A program made the translations under genes and the position numbers. Source: Thamnaconus septentrionalis (taxonomy: Eukaryota > Chordata > Actinopteri > Tetraodontiformes > Monacanthidae). From it: a DNA stretch of 64,000 nucleotides. Shown piece after piece: positions 49,401 to 60,194 of this stretch (its first letter is position 1; each line of letters begins with the position of its first letter). The stretch covers positions 4,851,001 through 4,915,000 of the forward strand of contig CM020513.1 in assembly GCA_009823395.1 (NCBI GenBank), read 5' to 3'. The notes below the pieces were generated by a model, which made no database searches, was not told where the DNA came from, and was given only the letters and a program-made list of their open reading frames with translations.

Positions 49401-49985
49401 CGAAAAAAACAAAACAATATTCAATTATTGGGGGTTAACGTTTCAACTCCTTACCTTTTCTTTTGGAACGTAATGCACAGGAATTTTGTAGTCTTTAGGA
49501 ATGTTGCTTCTCTGAAGAAAAAGCAAAGAAAAAAACAAGAAAAAGTGTTAGCGGATTGAAACGGCAAGTTCGATTTTCAAGAGGAAACAAAAATAATTTC
49601 CTTTGTCAAAATGGAGAAAATTGGCCGATTTGGAGATGCACAACAGAATCCGATGAATGGATTTCCTCATTGAGCTATTTCCTTCATCAATGCCTGCAAT
49701 TACTAATAAGAGAACTGCTTTATGTGTGTGATTTTCAATTATTATCCTTCTTACGGTTCTTCCCGTAGAACAAAGGGAGGAACAACACAGCATGAAGAAC
49801 GTCACCCTACCCTCGACGGTGTCGTTAGCACAGGTGACAGAGTGAAGCGCACAAGAGCAGCGTGTCCTTCTTACCAAGACAGAGAGCCTCGAGATGTCAT
49901 CTGTTACTGGGTTGACGTCAAATTTACTTGAATGCACCCCAAGCGTGATGAACAGCAGTAAATGGACACAAATGCGTATCCAAAT
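44158..49985 (-). CDS. kitlga: Kit ligand (stem cell factor), coding exons 2-9; exon 1 not located
   Basis: Membrane-anchored four-helix cytokine that binds the Kit receptor tyrosine kinase; in fish it supports melanocytes and germ cells. Joined coding blocks are 49875-49985, 49455-49511, 48975-49127, 48029-48209, 46199-46252, 45156-45250, 44868-44980 and 44158-44188: 795 nt, 264 residues plus stop, against 273 residues for human KITLG including its five-residue exon 1. Exon sizes, order and phases follow the mammalian gene. Recognisable pieces are the PKDY..PVHYVP strand, MCW (human HCW), the FGNIS glycosylation site, RYFDFVKEF (human FKDFVV), a transmembrane helix and a C-terminal valine. 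Introns on the minus strand are 363, 327, 765, 1776, 948, 175 and 679 bp, all GT-AG. Kit ligand identity is firm. Assignment to the a rather than b paralogue is inference from resemblance to fish Kitlga as I remember it. The start codon lies upstream, outside the window or unrecognised. Confidence 0.93.
44191..44257 (-). repeat. Pyrimidine (TCC)n microsatellite abutting the exon 9 acceptor
   Basis: On the plus strand this is an AGG trinucleotide tract, densest at 44211-44257. On the coding strand it is an almost uninterrupted TCC/CCT run ending in the acceptor ccccttcag of the last kitlga exon, so it acts as an unusually long polypyrimidine tract whose length is likely to vary between individuals. 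Confidence 0.85.
44829..44859 (-). promoter_or_regulatory. Perfect 12-bp hairpin next to the kitlga exon 8 donor
   Basis: Left arm ctgtttgcgtgc (44829-44840), 7-nt loop, right arm gcacgcaaacag (44848-44859), with no mismatch. In the pre-mRNA it begins 8 nt after the exon 8/intron 8 junction (44868/44867). A poly(A) run on the RNA strand follows. Such a stem could affect U1 access to the donor; function is inference. Confidence 0.6.
44868..44980 (-). CDS. kitlga: kitlga exon 8: cytoplasmic tail
   Basis: 113 nt, phase 0 to 2, acceptor gcacgtgcag and donor GAAAA|GTGAGC. It begins VRSRR, the basic stop-transfer cluster expected right after the membrane helix, and continues with an acidic Gly/Pro-rich tail (GGLFAGTEGTAPPP). 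If the donor is not used, the reading frame meets TGA across the junction (AAG TGA), giving a protein ending in SEK. Confidence 0.88.
45156..45250 (-). CDS. kitlga: kitlga exon 7: transmembrane segment
   Basis: 95 nt entering in phase 1 and leaving in phase 0, acceptor catctgcag and donor AAG|GTGAGC. It encodes the juxtamembrane HERYLTDVVER followed by SLLSLLLVPLVALIFLLVW, a clean single-pass membrane helix, and the first basic residue of the cytoplasmic side. This fits the type I topology of Kit ligand. Confidence 0.92.
46199..46252 (-). CDS. kitlga: kitlga exon 6: juxtamembrane, symmetric (phase 1-1) exon
   Basis: 54 nt, phase 1 to phase 1, with acceptor ctgtccag and donor CCAC|GTAAGT. It encodes about SPASKSEDTECTTDCPP, an acidic, Ser/Thr-rich juxtamembrane piece with two cysteines. 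By position it matches mammalian exon 6, which is alternatively spliced and carries the main cleavage site that releases soluble SCF. Here too, skipping would keep the frame. That it is actually skipped or cleaved is inference. Confidence 0.85.
46406..46460. repeat. (CA)n microsatellite in kitlga intron 6 or 5 boundary region
   Basis: Nearly pure CA repeat with a few GC and GA variants, preceded by poly(T) at 46390-46402. It is in intron 5, about 150 bp upstream of exon 6 on the coding strand. Confidence 0.9.
48029..48209 (-). CDS. kitlga: kitlga exon 5: helix D and end of the cytokine core
   Basis: 60 codons plus 1 nt, so it ends in phase 1 as in mammals. The acceptor is gtcttcgcag and the donor CGAG|GTGAGT. 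It encodes EPIMYDFECHYREE, then ARYFDFVKEFLIAAQ (human SIDAFKDFVVASE), then an acidic Cys-containing stretch SDDSDDCDPPPC (human ETSDC holds Cys138). The Cys in FECHY is the likely equivalent of human Cys89. The tail PTTPHTVTTEET is Thr/Pro-rich like the stalk of the mammalian protein. Confidence 0.94.
48975..49127 (-). CDS. kitlga: kitlga exon 4: helix B/C region with conserved Cys and N-glycosylation site
   Basis: 51 codons, phase 0 to 0, pyrimidine-rich acceptor ttctttcttccag and donor GTG|GTAAGT. It begins GGMCWVKLNV (human SHCWISEMVV; the Cys matches human Cys43), continues LEESLQDLAHKFGNISS (human LSDSLTDLLDKFSNISE) and ends RFNLDSV. NIS is an N-glycosylation sequon at the same place as in mammals. 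Confidence 0.94.
49455..49511 (-). CDS. kitlga: kitlga exon 3
   Basis: 19 codons, phase 0 to 0, acceptor ttcttcag and donor AAG|GTAAGG. It encodes SNIPKDYKIPVHYVPKEK, which lines up with human LPKDYMITLKYVPG between helix A and helix B. This short loop and strand exon is a hallmark of the SCF gene. Confidence 0.93.
49875..49985 (-). CDS. kitlga: kitlga exon 2: signal peptide and N-terminus of mature cytokine
   Basis: 37 codons, phase 0 to 0, acceptor cacctgcag and donor TTG|GTAAGA. It opens with the motif IWIRIC (human TWILTC) and a hydrophobic run (HLLLFITLGV) that forms most of the signal peptide, then NPVTDDISRLSVL, matching human NRVTNNVKDVTKLVAN at the start of helix A. The human gene also breaks here after a five-codon exon 1. 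The first cysteine of mature human SCF (Cys4, in ICRN) has no counterpart: the aligned residue is Asp in FDVN. An in-frame ATG lies just upstream of the acceptor inside the intron; it is not taken as the start. Confidence 0.92.
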
Positions 49986-52900
49986 CTGCAGGTGGGGAAA
50001 AGACATGGCAAGGTTTAAACAAAACGATTTAAAATTGAGGCGACTCTCAGCTCCTTAAAACCACCACCTCCTGTAACTTATTTTCCTTTTCTTTCTGTTA
50101 ACTTTGAGGAGAGCACTTGGCACACGCACAGCACGTCAAAAGGTTGGCACTGAGAAGAAAAAAAACCCAAAAGAATAGGGCAATTGAAAGCTAGATTGTG
50201 AAACTAGTTGATTTGAGAAACGGTTGCGAGACGGTTGTGGAGTTTACCAGGCAATTTGGGGCATGCAGTTTAATAACACCAAACAAACACTCATCGATGA
50301 TTACACACATTAGTGCAGCGTCAACGTTACAAAGCCGTTGCCGTCGACGAGATGCACCGCTATGGCACGTCAATCACCTCTGCTGAAATTCCTCTGGCAA
50401 GTACGTGGCTTTCACTTAAAAAAAAAAGAAAAGAAAAAAAAACCCTTTGTTCTCGTAACCTGGTAACCACACGTACGTAACCTTTTTGATATTTGACTAC
50501 TGGTGTATTCTGAAAGCCACTTAATGGGCCGTTAAATGACATCAGCAGTGTTCAACCATCAGTCATTCAATAGACATGAATATAGCCCCAGCTATTTCCA
50601 TTAGCGATTAATCTATCGAGTATTATCTTCAGTTTCATTAAACAATTAATTAAATAGGCAAAAGATTTACCAAAAAGACATGATGGAAAATGACAAAGTT
50701 GAGGTGAAAAACAAGCACAGAAAGTATAAATTCAAGAAAATTGTAATCAATGATTTATTTATTTATTTATTTTTAAAAAATTGTTCTGATTCAATTAATC
50801 TGCGCTAAACGCAAATCTTTCACTATTTTCCCACTCGGACTTGGTTGCATTGACTTTGTTGGACTGCTGACCTCCAGAGTGACCCTCAGGTAAGCGGTAC
50901 CCCCCACTGACCCGCTGACCAGTAACATAGCGGGGCGCTCTCCCATGTCCTGCATCGCGTCAGGAGTCATGTGATTGCTTTAGCAACAGCAGCCGCTAGC
51001 GTGTCACAGTCAGAGCGGATGTGTAAACAAAGCAGCCAATTAAAGAATCCACACCTACACAGAGTAAAATCCTACCACAACAAGCAGGAAGCTGGAATGT
51101 CACCGGCAGCTGCGCTTTTCGCCGCGCGGTTGCAAAACCTCCGAGGTCGCGAGACGCGTCCGTTGCGGAGGGAGAATCAAAACTAGGAATTCATGTAGCA
51201 CAAAGCGCTCTCGCCTGCTTTGACCCGATAATCCCTCTGATCCCTCCTGGATTTAGCTGCAACAACAACCGTCACAAAGACACAGAGCCAGTATGACCTC
51301 TGACCTTTTCGCTGACTGCAGGGACGGCCCCCACCTGGGGACCTCGAGGAAACGACACCAGAAGAGGGGAAGAGGAACCAAACTCAATTTGACAGGATAA
51401 ACAAATTACCTTCAGCATTACGTACAAAGCAGTACTATACTCAATCTGTCTGAACATTGGTAAATCTTTTTTTTTTTTTTTTACAGGCACCACTCTGACT
51501 AGAGGCAACGCTTTTGATGCCGCCTCTTGTCATTCAAGTGGTGACTCGATTGCGCAACTCGCAACGGAATGTGTTTACAAAAGCCGCAGCGGGGAAGCTA
51601 CTGCTACTGTCCAGGTCCCGTTACACAAACAGAAGATTTTTATCGCCCGCCGCTGCCGTCGCTATCCTACAGCTGTTACAAGGGCGTGTCGACCTCAATG
51701 CTTCTCTCCAGAAGGCTTCCAAGCTCCTCGTCGGCTCCCAACGATCAAACCCGGTCTGTTTGGGGAGGTGGGGCTTCTCATAAATCATAAGGTAGAACTG
51801 TTTCGGCAAACGCAAGCGCAGTGCAGCTGGTGCGCTAACAAGGCCGTAGCGAAGAACTGAAGAACTGCAGAGGTAAAAGCTGGAAAGGTATTCTGGGCGT
51901 AGCAAAGTCATTGCGAAATATATACGTGCATTAGAGTCTAAGCACCTAATGATGCAAAAATCGGCCCCTAAACAATGAGGGGCCCTCCGGCCAGAAGACA
52001 ACAACTAACAACTGTTTAGCTATTAGGCGGCGCTGCTCAAAACCACAAGGAAACAGGCAGCAGGTGTAAAGGACGACTTCATTCTTCGCCCGCAGCCTCT
52101 CTCAGTCAGTCAGTCAGTCAGTCAGTCAACTCAGTCGCCGTCACCCAACCCCAAAACAGTCCCGTCGTGCAAAGCCTCAGTGTCTCACAAAAGCAGGGAT
52201 CGCGGCAGAGTGATTGGGAAACCGTTCGGGAGTCGCAGCTAATCTCCAGCCGCTTGGACTGGTCCGACGGCATTTCGCTCCTCTAGTTTACTTAAGAGCG
52301 ACAATGCGCACTCGGGCCGCGCCGCCGCTTGGTCGCTAACCTCACTGGCGGTTGAAGGCAGCGGTGAACGAACGATTCTCCGTCCAGTCGTCCGGAGACG
52401 CTGCAGCGGCGCCTGCTAGCAAAAGGTCGGCTGGGATGTAATTAGATTCTCCTGCCTAGGCTTCCGCTGATCAGCGAAACCAATCTTAATCAGATGGACA
52501 ACTGTGGGCAAAGTCAGTCTGGTTTTTATTTTTTCGGGGGCATGGCAACAACAGGCGAATGCGACTTTACAGGCTTGACTCATGCATGTCAAGGAGTCAA
52601 ACGACCTCACAGAACGAAATCAGAAGTCAGATTTTGCAAATTGTTCAGCGAAGCAGGAGCTGCTGTGTGTCTTGGAGCTGGAGGGAAACGTCTCCAACAA
52701 CAGTCTGAGCTTCTGTGAACCGTCTTCATGGTCGAGAGGCCTCCAGGCCTCTGACCTTCGTCGCCGTGGACAGCAGCTCCTCCCACGTGATCGTGAGCCC
52801 AGACATTTATCGGAGGCCTCGGCCCCGGTTTGTTTTTTTTCACGTCTCTGTTAGCTTCCTGTTCTTTGCATGAACAGGAAGGTGTTTGTGTTTGCGTTTC

Positions 52901-55900
52901 TGCACGGCTGTTCACGCTTGCACGTTACACTGCACAAAAAAAAAAAAAAAAAAATACCTGCAGCGGCTGCAGCTGAATGGAAGTGTCACTCAACACTTTC
53001 GCTGACACTGCCCCAATTGGAATTTGTTTAAGTGATGAGTCAAAGGGGCGGCGGCGGTGGCTGCTGCTCACGCTATCAGGTTGGACATAAAAACTTCAAA
53101 CGGCAAAAATGAAATAAAGACTCAAGGCGGCCCGGGAGGGAAAAGCACACATTCCGCCCAAGTTAGAATAAATACTAATCAAAAAAGCAACTGTCACTTT
53201 GGATTTGGACGGAATTGCGCTCGGGGAAGGAATTTGTGTGTTCGGAGGCTCGGTTAAAACCAACAAGCTGCAGAGGCCCCCCGGATGGGCAGGGAGCCTC
53301 TCCCAGGCAGGACTTGACAATCGTACAATTTCTGCCTTTAAACACTTTCTCCATGCAAACACCCTCAAACCAAACACGCTAACCGGCCGTGCAAACAGTC
53401 CAAGGCAGATAAAGAAGAGACGGAGATGGTGGAAGATGCTTAACAAACATCTGCAGCCCTCATGCGGCTGCAAAACCCCCCCTTCTTTAGAATTTACTGG
53501 GTTTTCAAAGCCGCAGGATTTCTGTGTTCTTTTACAACAACAAATACGGGCCGCGGAGGTGTTCCCAGTGGGAAGTGATGTGCAGCTAATGAAAGCTATC
53601 CAGGCGGCCGTTTATGTGACAGCTTCGCAGCCTCTAAAAGCAGATGAAAGATGTCGGAGGTCTAGTCTCATGGCCCGCGGCCGGCTCCGCAGGGCTGAGG
53701 GTGCTAAGTGGCTAGGAGGCTGGTCTGAACGGCTTTGAGTGGCGCTCCTTCATAAAATTAGTGGCAGTCGAAGCCGCAGCTCACGACAGCAAACTCAAAT
53801 CTGCAATTCCAATGAATTAAATTTAGAACTGCCAAATGAGCCGGTACAACAACAAAACATAAACAAAACAAATGATTGACGTGCTTCCTTGAGTTTGCAG
53901 GAGATGTTGAGTCTCATAAGAAGCTTGAAAACAGTTCCGCAGATGTTGCACCATAAATAAGTGCAGACTTGGCACATCGCTGCCTCGGACCACTGTGGTA
54001 TTGATCGTGTCTAGACGGCTGCTCGGGGTCTCGGCCCTGCTTGATGGTAAAACTTCCTGCTGTCATACGTCCCCGTCAGCCCGCCGCAGCATCATCGATT
54101 GGTTCAGTCGTTGTTACCGTTAACCCCGCTGGTTTACGGTTAGCAGGTGCAGGTTAGAAGGACGTTGTGGAGTGGAAGCTAATGGAAGCGAGGTCACAGC
54201 AGGCCGGAGCTTCCCGTGCTTCGAGAACAAAAAAAAAAATGGAGAGGAAAAGTGCCCACAAGGGACTTGACAAATGTGCAAATGTATGGTGCACATGCAC
54301 ATCACATGCACATAATGGCCCCGGGGGTCTTTTTTGAAAAGGGCTACTTGTCGTGAATAAAACAGCCTCTGGGCCTCCACACTGGAGCGTTCGTCCATTT
54401 AGCAGGAAGTTCAAGAGGAAGCGGCCGCAGGAAGTGGAGAACTGAGCCGCACTTCACACAACACAACACAACTCTGGTCACGGGTCACAATGCTGCTTCG
54501 GTGCAACACACGGTGGTGCCGGCTGCAGCTGCCAACCACTGTGCAACTCCACCCTTTGGCTCCCACCACCACCACCAGGAGGAGGCCCGGCCAGAACACC
54601 TCACACATCTGGTCCCAATCTCACAGCAGTGGGAGGAAGGTTTAGCTTTAATTCGCAGCAACAACAACTCAACACCGTCTAATGTCCACCGCTTACGGTG
54701 CAAAAGGAAGCGCGTCACACCTGAAGACCATCGAAGGCCGAAGTCGTCCGCTGGGTGAACATCTCAGAGTGCAAACACACCACAAGTGGAGGGATAGAGG
54801 AGGCAAAACTATGTCTGTCTTATCTTAGCAACAGACAATAATTCTTCCAGGGACCAAAAACAAACCCTGCAGAGAGAGAACAAGCAAATAACATCCTGCC
54901 CAAATGAAATTAACGCAAAACAGCAAACATGTGTTCTTTGTTCGTCCTCCTAAACATAAACATCATCAAAGCCGCAATGGCTTCAGTGAGAAAGGTCTGA
55001 CAGTCTTTGTGTATTTTTGTGACAGTCTCTGAGTGGCCTCGGCTAATGGAGTCACAGCGGCTGCCCAATTATAATTTCCCAAGCTTCAAAAAAAATAAAA
55101 AAGTCCAAAAAAAATCCTGACTCACATCTGGATACAATGTCCGATGACTTCTCATCCTGCTTCATAAATCTAAATTGCCACTATATTTTCTTCAAAAAGA
55201 AATAAAATCAAATTAAATTAAAATCCCAAGCAGCTGACGTAATAGGCGCAGGAGTGGAAGGTTGAGGTGGAGATCCAGCCTGTATCGACCCTCTAGGAGG
55301 ATAAAGAGGAGGAGGAGGAGGAGGAGGAAGATGAGGATGAGGATGATGAGGAACTCCGCTCGGATCAGGTTCCAGCAGCACTTTGCAGCTGTGGCGTCGT
55401 TAGGCGAGCAGCCTCTCCAGACGTGAGTGGACCCCCCCGAACACCACGCCCACCGATCTGAGTGGGACGCGTGACGGCAGCCTCGCCATGGCAACCGGCA
55501 GATGCTTTATCTGAGTCTTTTGTTCCCCGCCGGCTCTTCACGGACAGCCACGGCCGCCATGTGGTCGTCCGTTTCGTAACGGCGAGGGATTAAACCAGGA
55601 CAGGACGGCACCAGGCCGCTGACGTCCAGATGTTCCAGCGGGGTGGATCTCAGCCCAAGATTTAGCGAGTGTCTCTCCCGCTAATGCTTTGTTCTCCGCT
55701 CCGTTAATACCCCTTTAATCCATTTTTATGATTCTTTCCTCCGCCCCCGCTTTTCGTTTGGTCTGACGCGTTGCATCATGTGAAGGTGTTTTAACGGTCC
55801 CAGGTCTCGAGATCATGGCAGGAGGAGGAGGACGAGCCCTGGTGCCTGGAGTTGATTCCTTTCACATGAGTTTCACCACAGTCGTCCAAGAAAGAAGGAC

Positions 55901-57260
55901 AGAAAGAAAGAAAGACAGAAAGTGCCAGCAGGGTTGACGGCTGCAGTTCACGTCCAGTCCGGCATCGGCATGAACACACGCAAGGCTCACGAGCTTTCAT
56001 CAACAAGAGGATGAAATAAACTAGATGCACATGAAACTTTCAACAAGCAAACAAATGCAACTAATGCATTATCATTGGGCGTGTTTAAATATTGCTGCGG
56101 CGAAGGGAGGAAAATCTAAACATTATCTGATCTTCTATTGTTTTATTTACTTGGCGCATCGGTAGACGACTGGCAAAAAATAGCTGCTAAAAAACAACAA
56201 AAAAAAGCACAAATGCACACACGCACACACACAGACACACACGCTCACTTAGGCCAAATGCGGCTGATTTTCCGAGGGGACGAGGCTTCGCTCTGTAAAC
56301 GTGCAAATCGAATCAACAACATTCAATCCACCGTCTGCAGAGGAGCACTTAGCGCCGCCGGCAGTAATAAAATAAACTTACAAGGTAGCGCGGAGGGGAA
56401 AGCGGGACAGCCCCACCACTCCACCACTCCACCACTCGCTGAGCCAAACCGTCTCTCATGCACTTGCCGGCCCGATATCGACAGACCCTCTGGAGAGGAG
56501 AAAGCCGAGGATGATACCTGAGACTTTAAAACACAGGCCAACATCTAAGGGAACGTTGGCTGCACCGCAAGGCGTCTCCACCAGGGGAGAACCTGTGATA
56601 TCGCCCGATGCCCAACGGACGGGAAAACTCGAGTGGAACGTTTGGAATTTGTCGACGACCGAACAGCAGATCTGTGTGCTGTTTGGAGCAGTAGAACATG
56701 ACTCAATTGTCTTAAAAATGCAATGTAGGGATCCACCTGGCACGGTCGTCGGTATACTGATAAAGGAATCATGTGACAACTGTGAAGAAAACTTTTATTA
56801 CCGCCTTCCCCAGAAAAATGGCTGTATATTGGACAATGCAGATAACTCACGGAATAACTTTGTTAAGGCGTTAGACATTTTTGCTCTTGCCGCCCAGATG
56901 CCTGACCTTTCCCTAAAAATGCCTTGCTAACTGGCTAAATGGCTAATAGGCTAACTGGTGAACTGGCAAACTCTCTGTCCGCATGAAGATAACAGAAAGG
57001 TTAGAAGTCTTGTGGCCTGGAGACAAAGACACAAAAAAACCCTTTTCCAATGTCGGGGAGATGCTGGACCAGATGGCAACATTTGTTTATTGGGAGGATA
57101 ACAATCTGCAAATTCTGAATTCGCAGAATGTTGCCCCTTGACGCTCACAATAAATCTGAATAACCAACGCTCTGTTCAGACGGACCAACCTGTTGTTGAC
57201 AAATGTCGAAGTCCGGTAGTCCACCAAACCTTCAGATCCTTATTTATTATTTTGTGTTCT

Positions 57261-57345
57261 AGAATCAGAATCAGAATCAGCTTTATTGGCCAAGTTCGTG
57301 CATGCCAATCAGGGAATTTGACTCTGGTTTCTACTGGCAGAGCAA
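57261..57345 (-). mobile_element. Probable LINE/SINE 3' tail (minus strand)
   Basis: Contains agaatcagaatcag followed by ctttattggccaagt, a phrase common at the ends of dispersed teleost retroposons; the atcaga repeats would be the 3' tail on the minus strand. Class unresolved. Confidence 0.45.
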
Positions 57346-60130
57346 CAGAAGATCTTTGAAATGATGTTAGCCATCACCAGAAAACACCAGGTACTCCCCA
57401 AGAAAACCTCTGCAAACTGAGACCAGAAAAAGGTTATTATTTTTTATGGAAATACAGTAAAAAGACATCTGTAGACTGTATGGTTCTGGGCCTTTAAGCA
57501 GCACCAGTGATGTGAGTGGTGAGAACAATGTGCGAGGAGGCAAAGTGGATGAAAGCAGATGTCGACCACAGGAGGAGGGAAGTCAGTGCCTGGACGAAGG
57601 CCAAGGACTTTGTTTCTCGTGTCGCTTTTTTGTTTTCGATCCCAGATGTTGCAGATTTTTTCGGTGCGAGCTGCCGCCCCACGCAGAGCTTCCTCGTAAT
57701 TCAAAGGCCATGGTCGCGGGTCAAACCCAACCGCAGCGACGAGTCGGACAGTTTCACGGCCGTCGTGCGGACGGACGGGGGCGGCCAATAAAAGCAGTTG
57801 AGGTGTGGCGCAGAGTGCCGAGCACCTGCCGAGTCACTCCCGCCCCCCGCCCCCCAACACTCTCAAACGCAAACATTTCCAACAAACGGTTTGAAGTCCG
57901 CGTCCAACAACTGAGAGCGAAGAGCGCACAACGGGGATTAGAGGCTTTAACGGCCCAACAGATACTTAAATTCTGGCAGAGAGGGTTTAGCACTGATTCA
58001 AGGATTCCTGAACAGATCAGATCCTTGTTTTCAGACTTTGAAGCTTCTGGCACGAAGAACCCAAGCAGTTTGAGTCCAATTGGAGAAGGAATTCCTCCAG
58101 ACGCCTAGTTCTTGACTTGTAAAGGACCTAAACAGATTATTGGATCCCAGGCCTATTGTGGGAGTGTCCACACCAAGAAATATGGCCGTTCTTCTTTGAA
58201 TCCGTTGGACGGACCTTCTGCCCCTTCACCGTCTCTGCGCTGTTTGGAGAAGCCAACGGCCGTAATTCACCCCAGAGACATGACGTTTTTTTGGGCTCGG
58301 CCTGCAGATACTTAACACACATGCCGTCCAATGGGGGGGATTCGGAATCTGCTACTACTGGATAAATTCCCGCACAGGGCGGAGAACCAAGGCAAAGTGT
58401 ATTTTCAGCAGCGTCGTCCGTGTGGGATCTGCTGTTCTCTCCCTCCCAGGAAGGAAAAGCCTCTCAGTCCCCTCTGCAGTCTCTTTATATGGCCCGAGTC
58501 GATAAATAACCCGACAGAGCAGATCTGGGTAATATGGCAATAACTGCTCCACAGAGAAAACAACAAGTTGTGCAAGCGCGCGGTTTTTTTTTTCTTCTTC
58601 TGTCTTTAAATGCAACGTGTGTTTGCAACCGCTCTGCCTCCCCCGCCCCTCACCACCACCTTTCTCTCATTTGTCAAAAACTTTTTTCAAAAACCTGTTT
58701 CTTGTTTTATTTTTTGACGGCTTGAAAGGCGACGAAGTAGCGGCGACAAAATTTACGGCCGCCACCGTGGCGGGGAGAAAAACACGTCGGGCGAGATGAG
58801 AGCAGCCGGCGCTGTCGTGGCGACCACAGACGACATGCAGATTTGGAGCGATTTGTCGACTATAAACGCCATTTTCTTCTTTAGCGTCCCATTGGGAACC
58901 GACACGGCTCGCCACAAACGACGCTGTGGCTCATTGACAGAGAGGCCGCCGCGTGGAGAAACTTCACAGCGGAGAAGTGGGGCCTGAACATAAGGCAAAG
59001 AGAGAGAAAAAGCCCTGGAGGAGCAACTGTTGAGAGTCAGATGTGATCGTGGGGGCGGGGGGAGCTCCTGAATGCAGCGCAGCGGGGTTGGGTATATGGA
59101 GCTCGGGCTAATTGTTTGAGCTAACAGAAGCTAAGCCCCGGCGTGACAGCAGTCTGGGCAGGATGTGCGGCGCAAGAACAACAACGACCGCTTTGAAGAT
59201 GCGACAGGTGCTTTAGTGCGACGACCGGGCGGAAAGGCCCCTCCCACCAATCACTCCTCAGTTAGCTTGGGATGTTGCCGGGGTGGGGGGCGGCAGGGGG
59301 ACAGGCGGGGCAAAGGAAAAGAGAATAAAAATCTGTTTCAGGTGAATATCATTAGGGTTCGTCCGGCCGACTGGCAGACGTCAGGATGTCTGGCCGGGAG
59401 GAGTTTACAGATCCGGTGGGCTTTGCTTTGCAGACGACCCCAGTTAAAGTTATAGACGCTGAGAAGCTTCCCAGAAACTGAAAAGACCCAACAAGATGTT
59501 GTGGCCACCGCTCTGCAAATTCCTGCATCCTCAGAACTTTTTTTTTTACTGAAACAAAAAAAAAGTGTCATTTACGGTGCAGATTTATGAAAAAGCCTTT
59601 TGTGAGACTGTGGGAATGGACAGGCGCCAAACAGCCTTCAGATAGCTGAGAACCACCAGTGAGTTATTAAAAAAAACATATAAATAAATGTTTCTCATCA
59701 TACGAGCCAGGAAAAATGTTGATACGTGAGAATCATCGCATTTCGTTTGTGCACGCCTCATTTCACTTTCTTCCTTTTTTCTCGTCGCTCGGCGTCGGCG
59801 CCCTGGTCTCTCACAACCCGATACACCGTGGAGCCGTTCAGGCATCACCGACTGCAATAAATGGGTTATAACCGCACGAAACAGACCAAACCTGCAACTG
59901 TGGCTCGGGATTGATCGGACACTGAGGGGCTAGCGGGGTGGGCGGAGCTCCGCTACGGCAGCGGCGGAGATTGATTGGTGACGCGGAAGGCACGCAGAAG
60001 GTTTCGGAAGTCACACTTAAGCATCGTCGGGGAAAAAGAAAAAAAACAACAACAACCAAGATACAAACGGCAATCAGTGCGTCGTTTCAAACATTTGTAG
60101 CTACAATCAACCTTCAAATCCCTCCGATAA

Positions 60131-60194
60131 GAGAGGCAGAGAGAGACAGAGAGAGAGAGGGAGAGGGAGAGAGAGGGAGAGGGAGAGAGAGAGA
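60131..60194. repeat. (GA)n purine tract
   Basis: Imperfect GA/GGGA repeats over about 64 bp; purine-only on the plus strand. Confidence 0.9.

Noticed and set aside
51412..51420. ATG CTG AAG followed by GTAATT as kitlga exon 1
   Set aside because: Phase fits, but it sits by a poly(A) stretch with no promoter features and does not resemble the basic MKK start I expect of Kit ligand.
53199..53738. 179-codon plus-strand open frame antisense to the probable kitlga intron 1
   Set aside because: No family resemblance; open by chance in GC-richer DNA.
57512..58108. 198-codon plus-strand open frame
   Set aside because: Sequence is not recognisable as any family and the opposite strand is also open over much of it.
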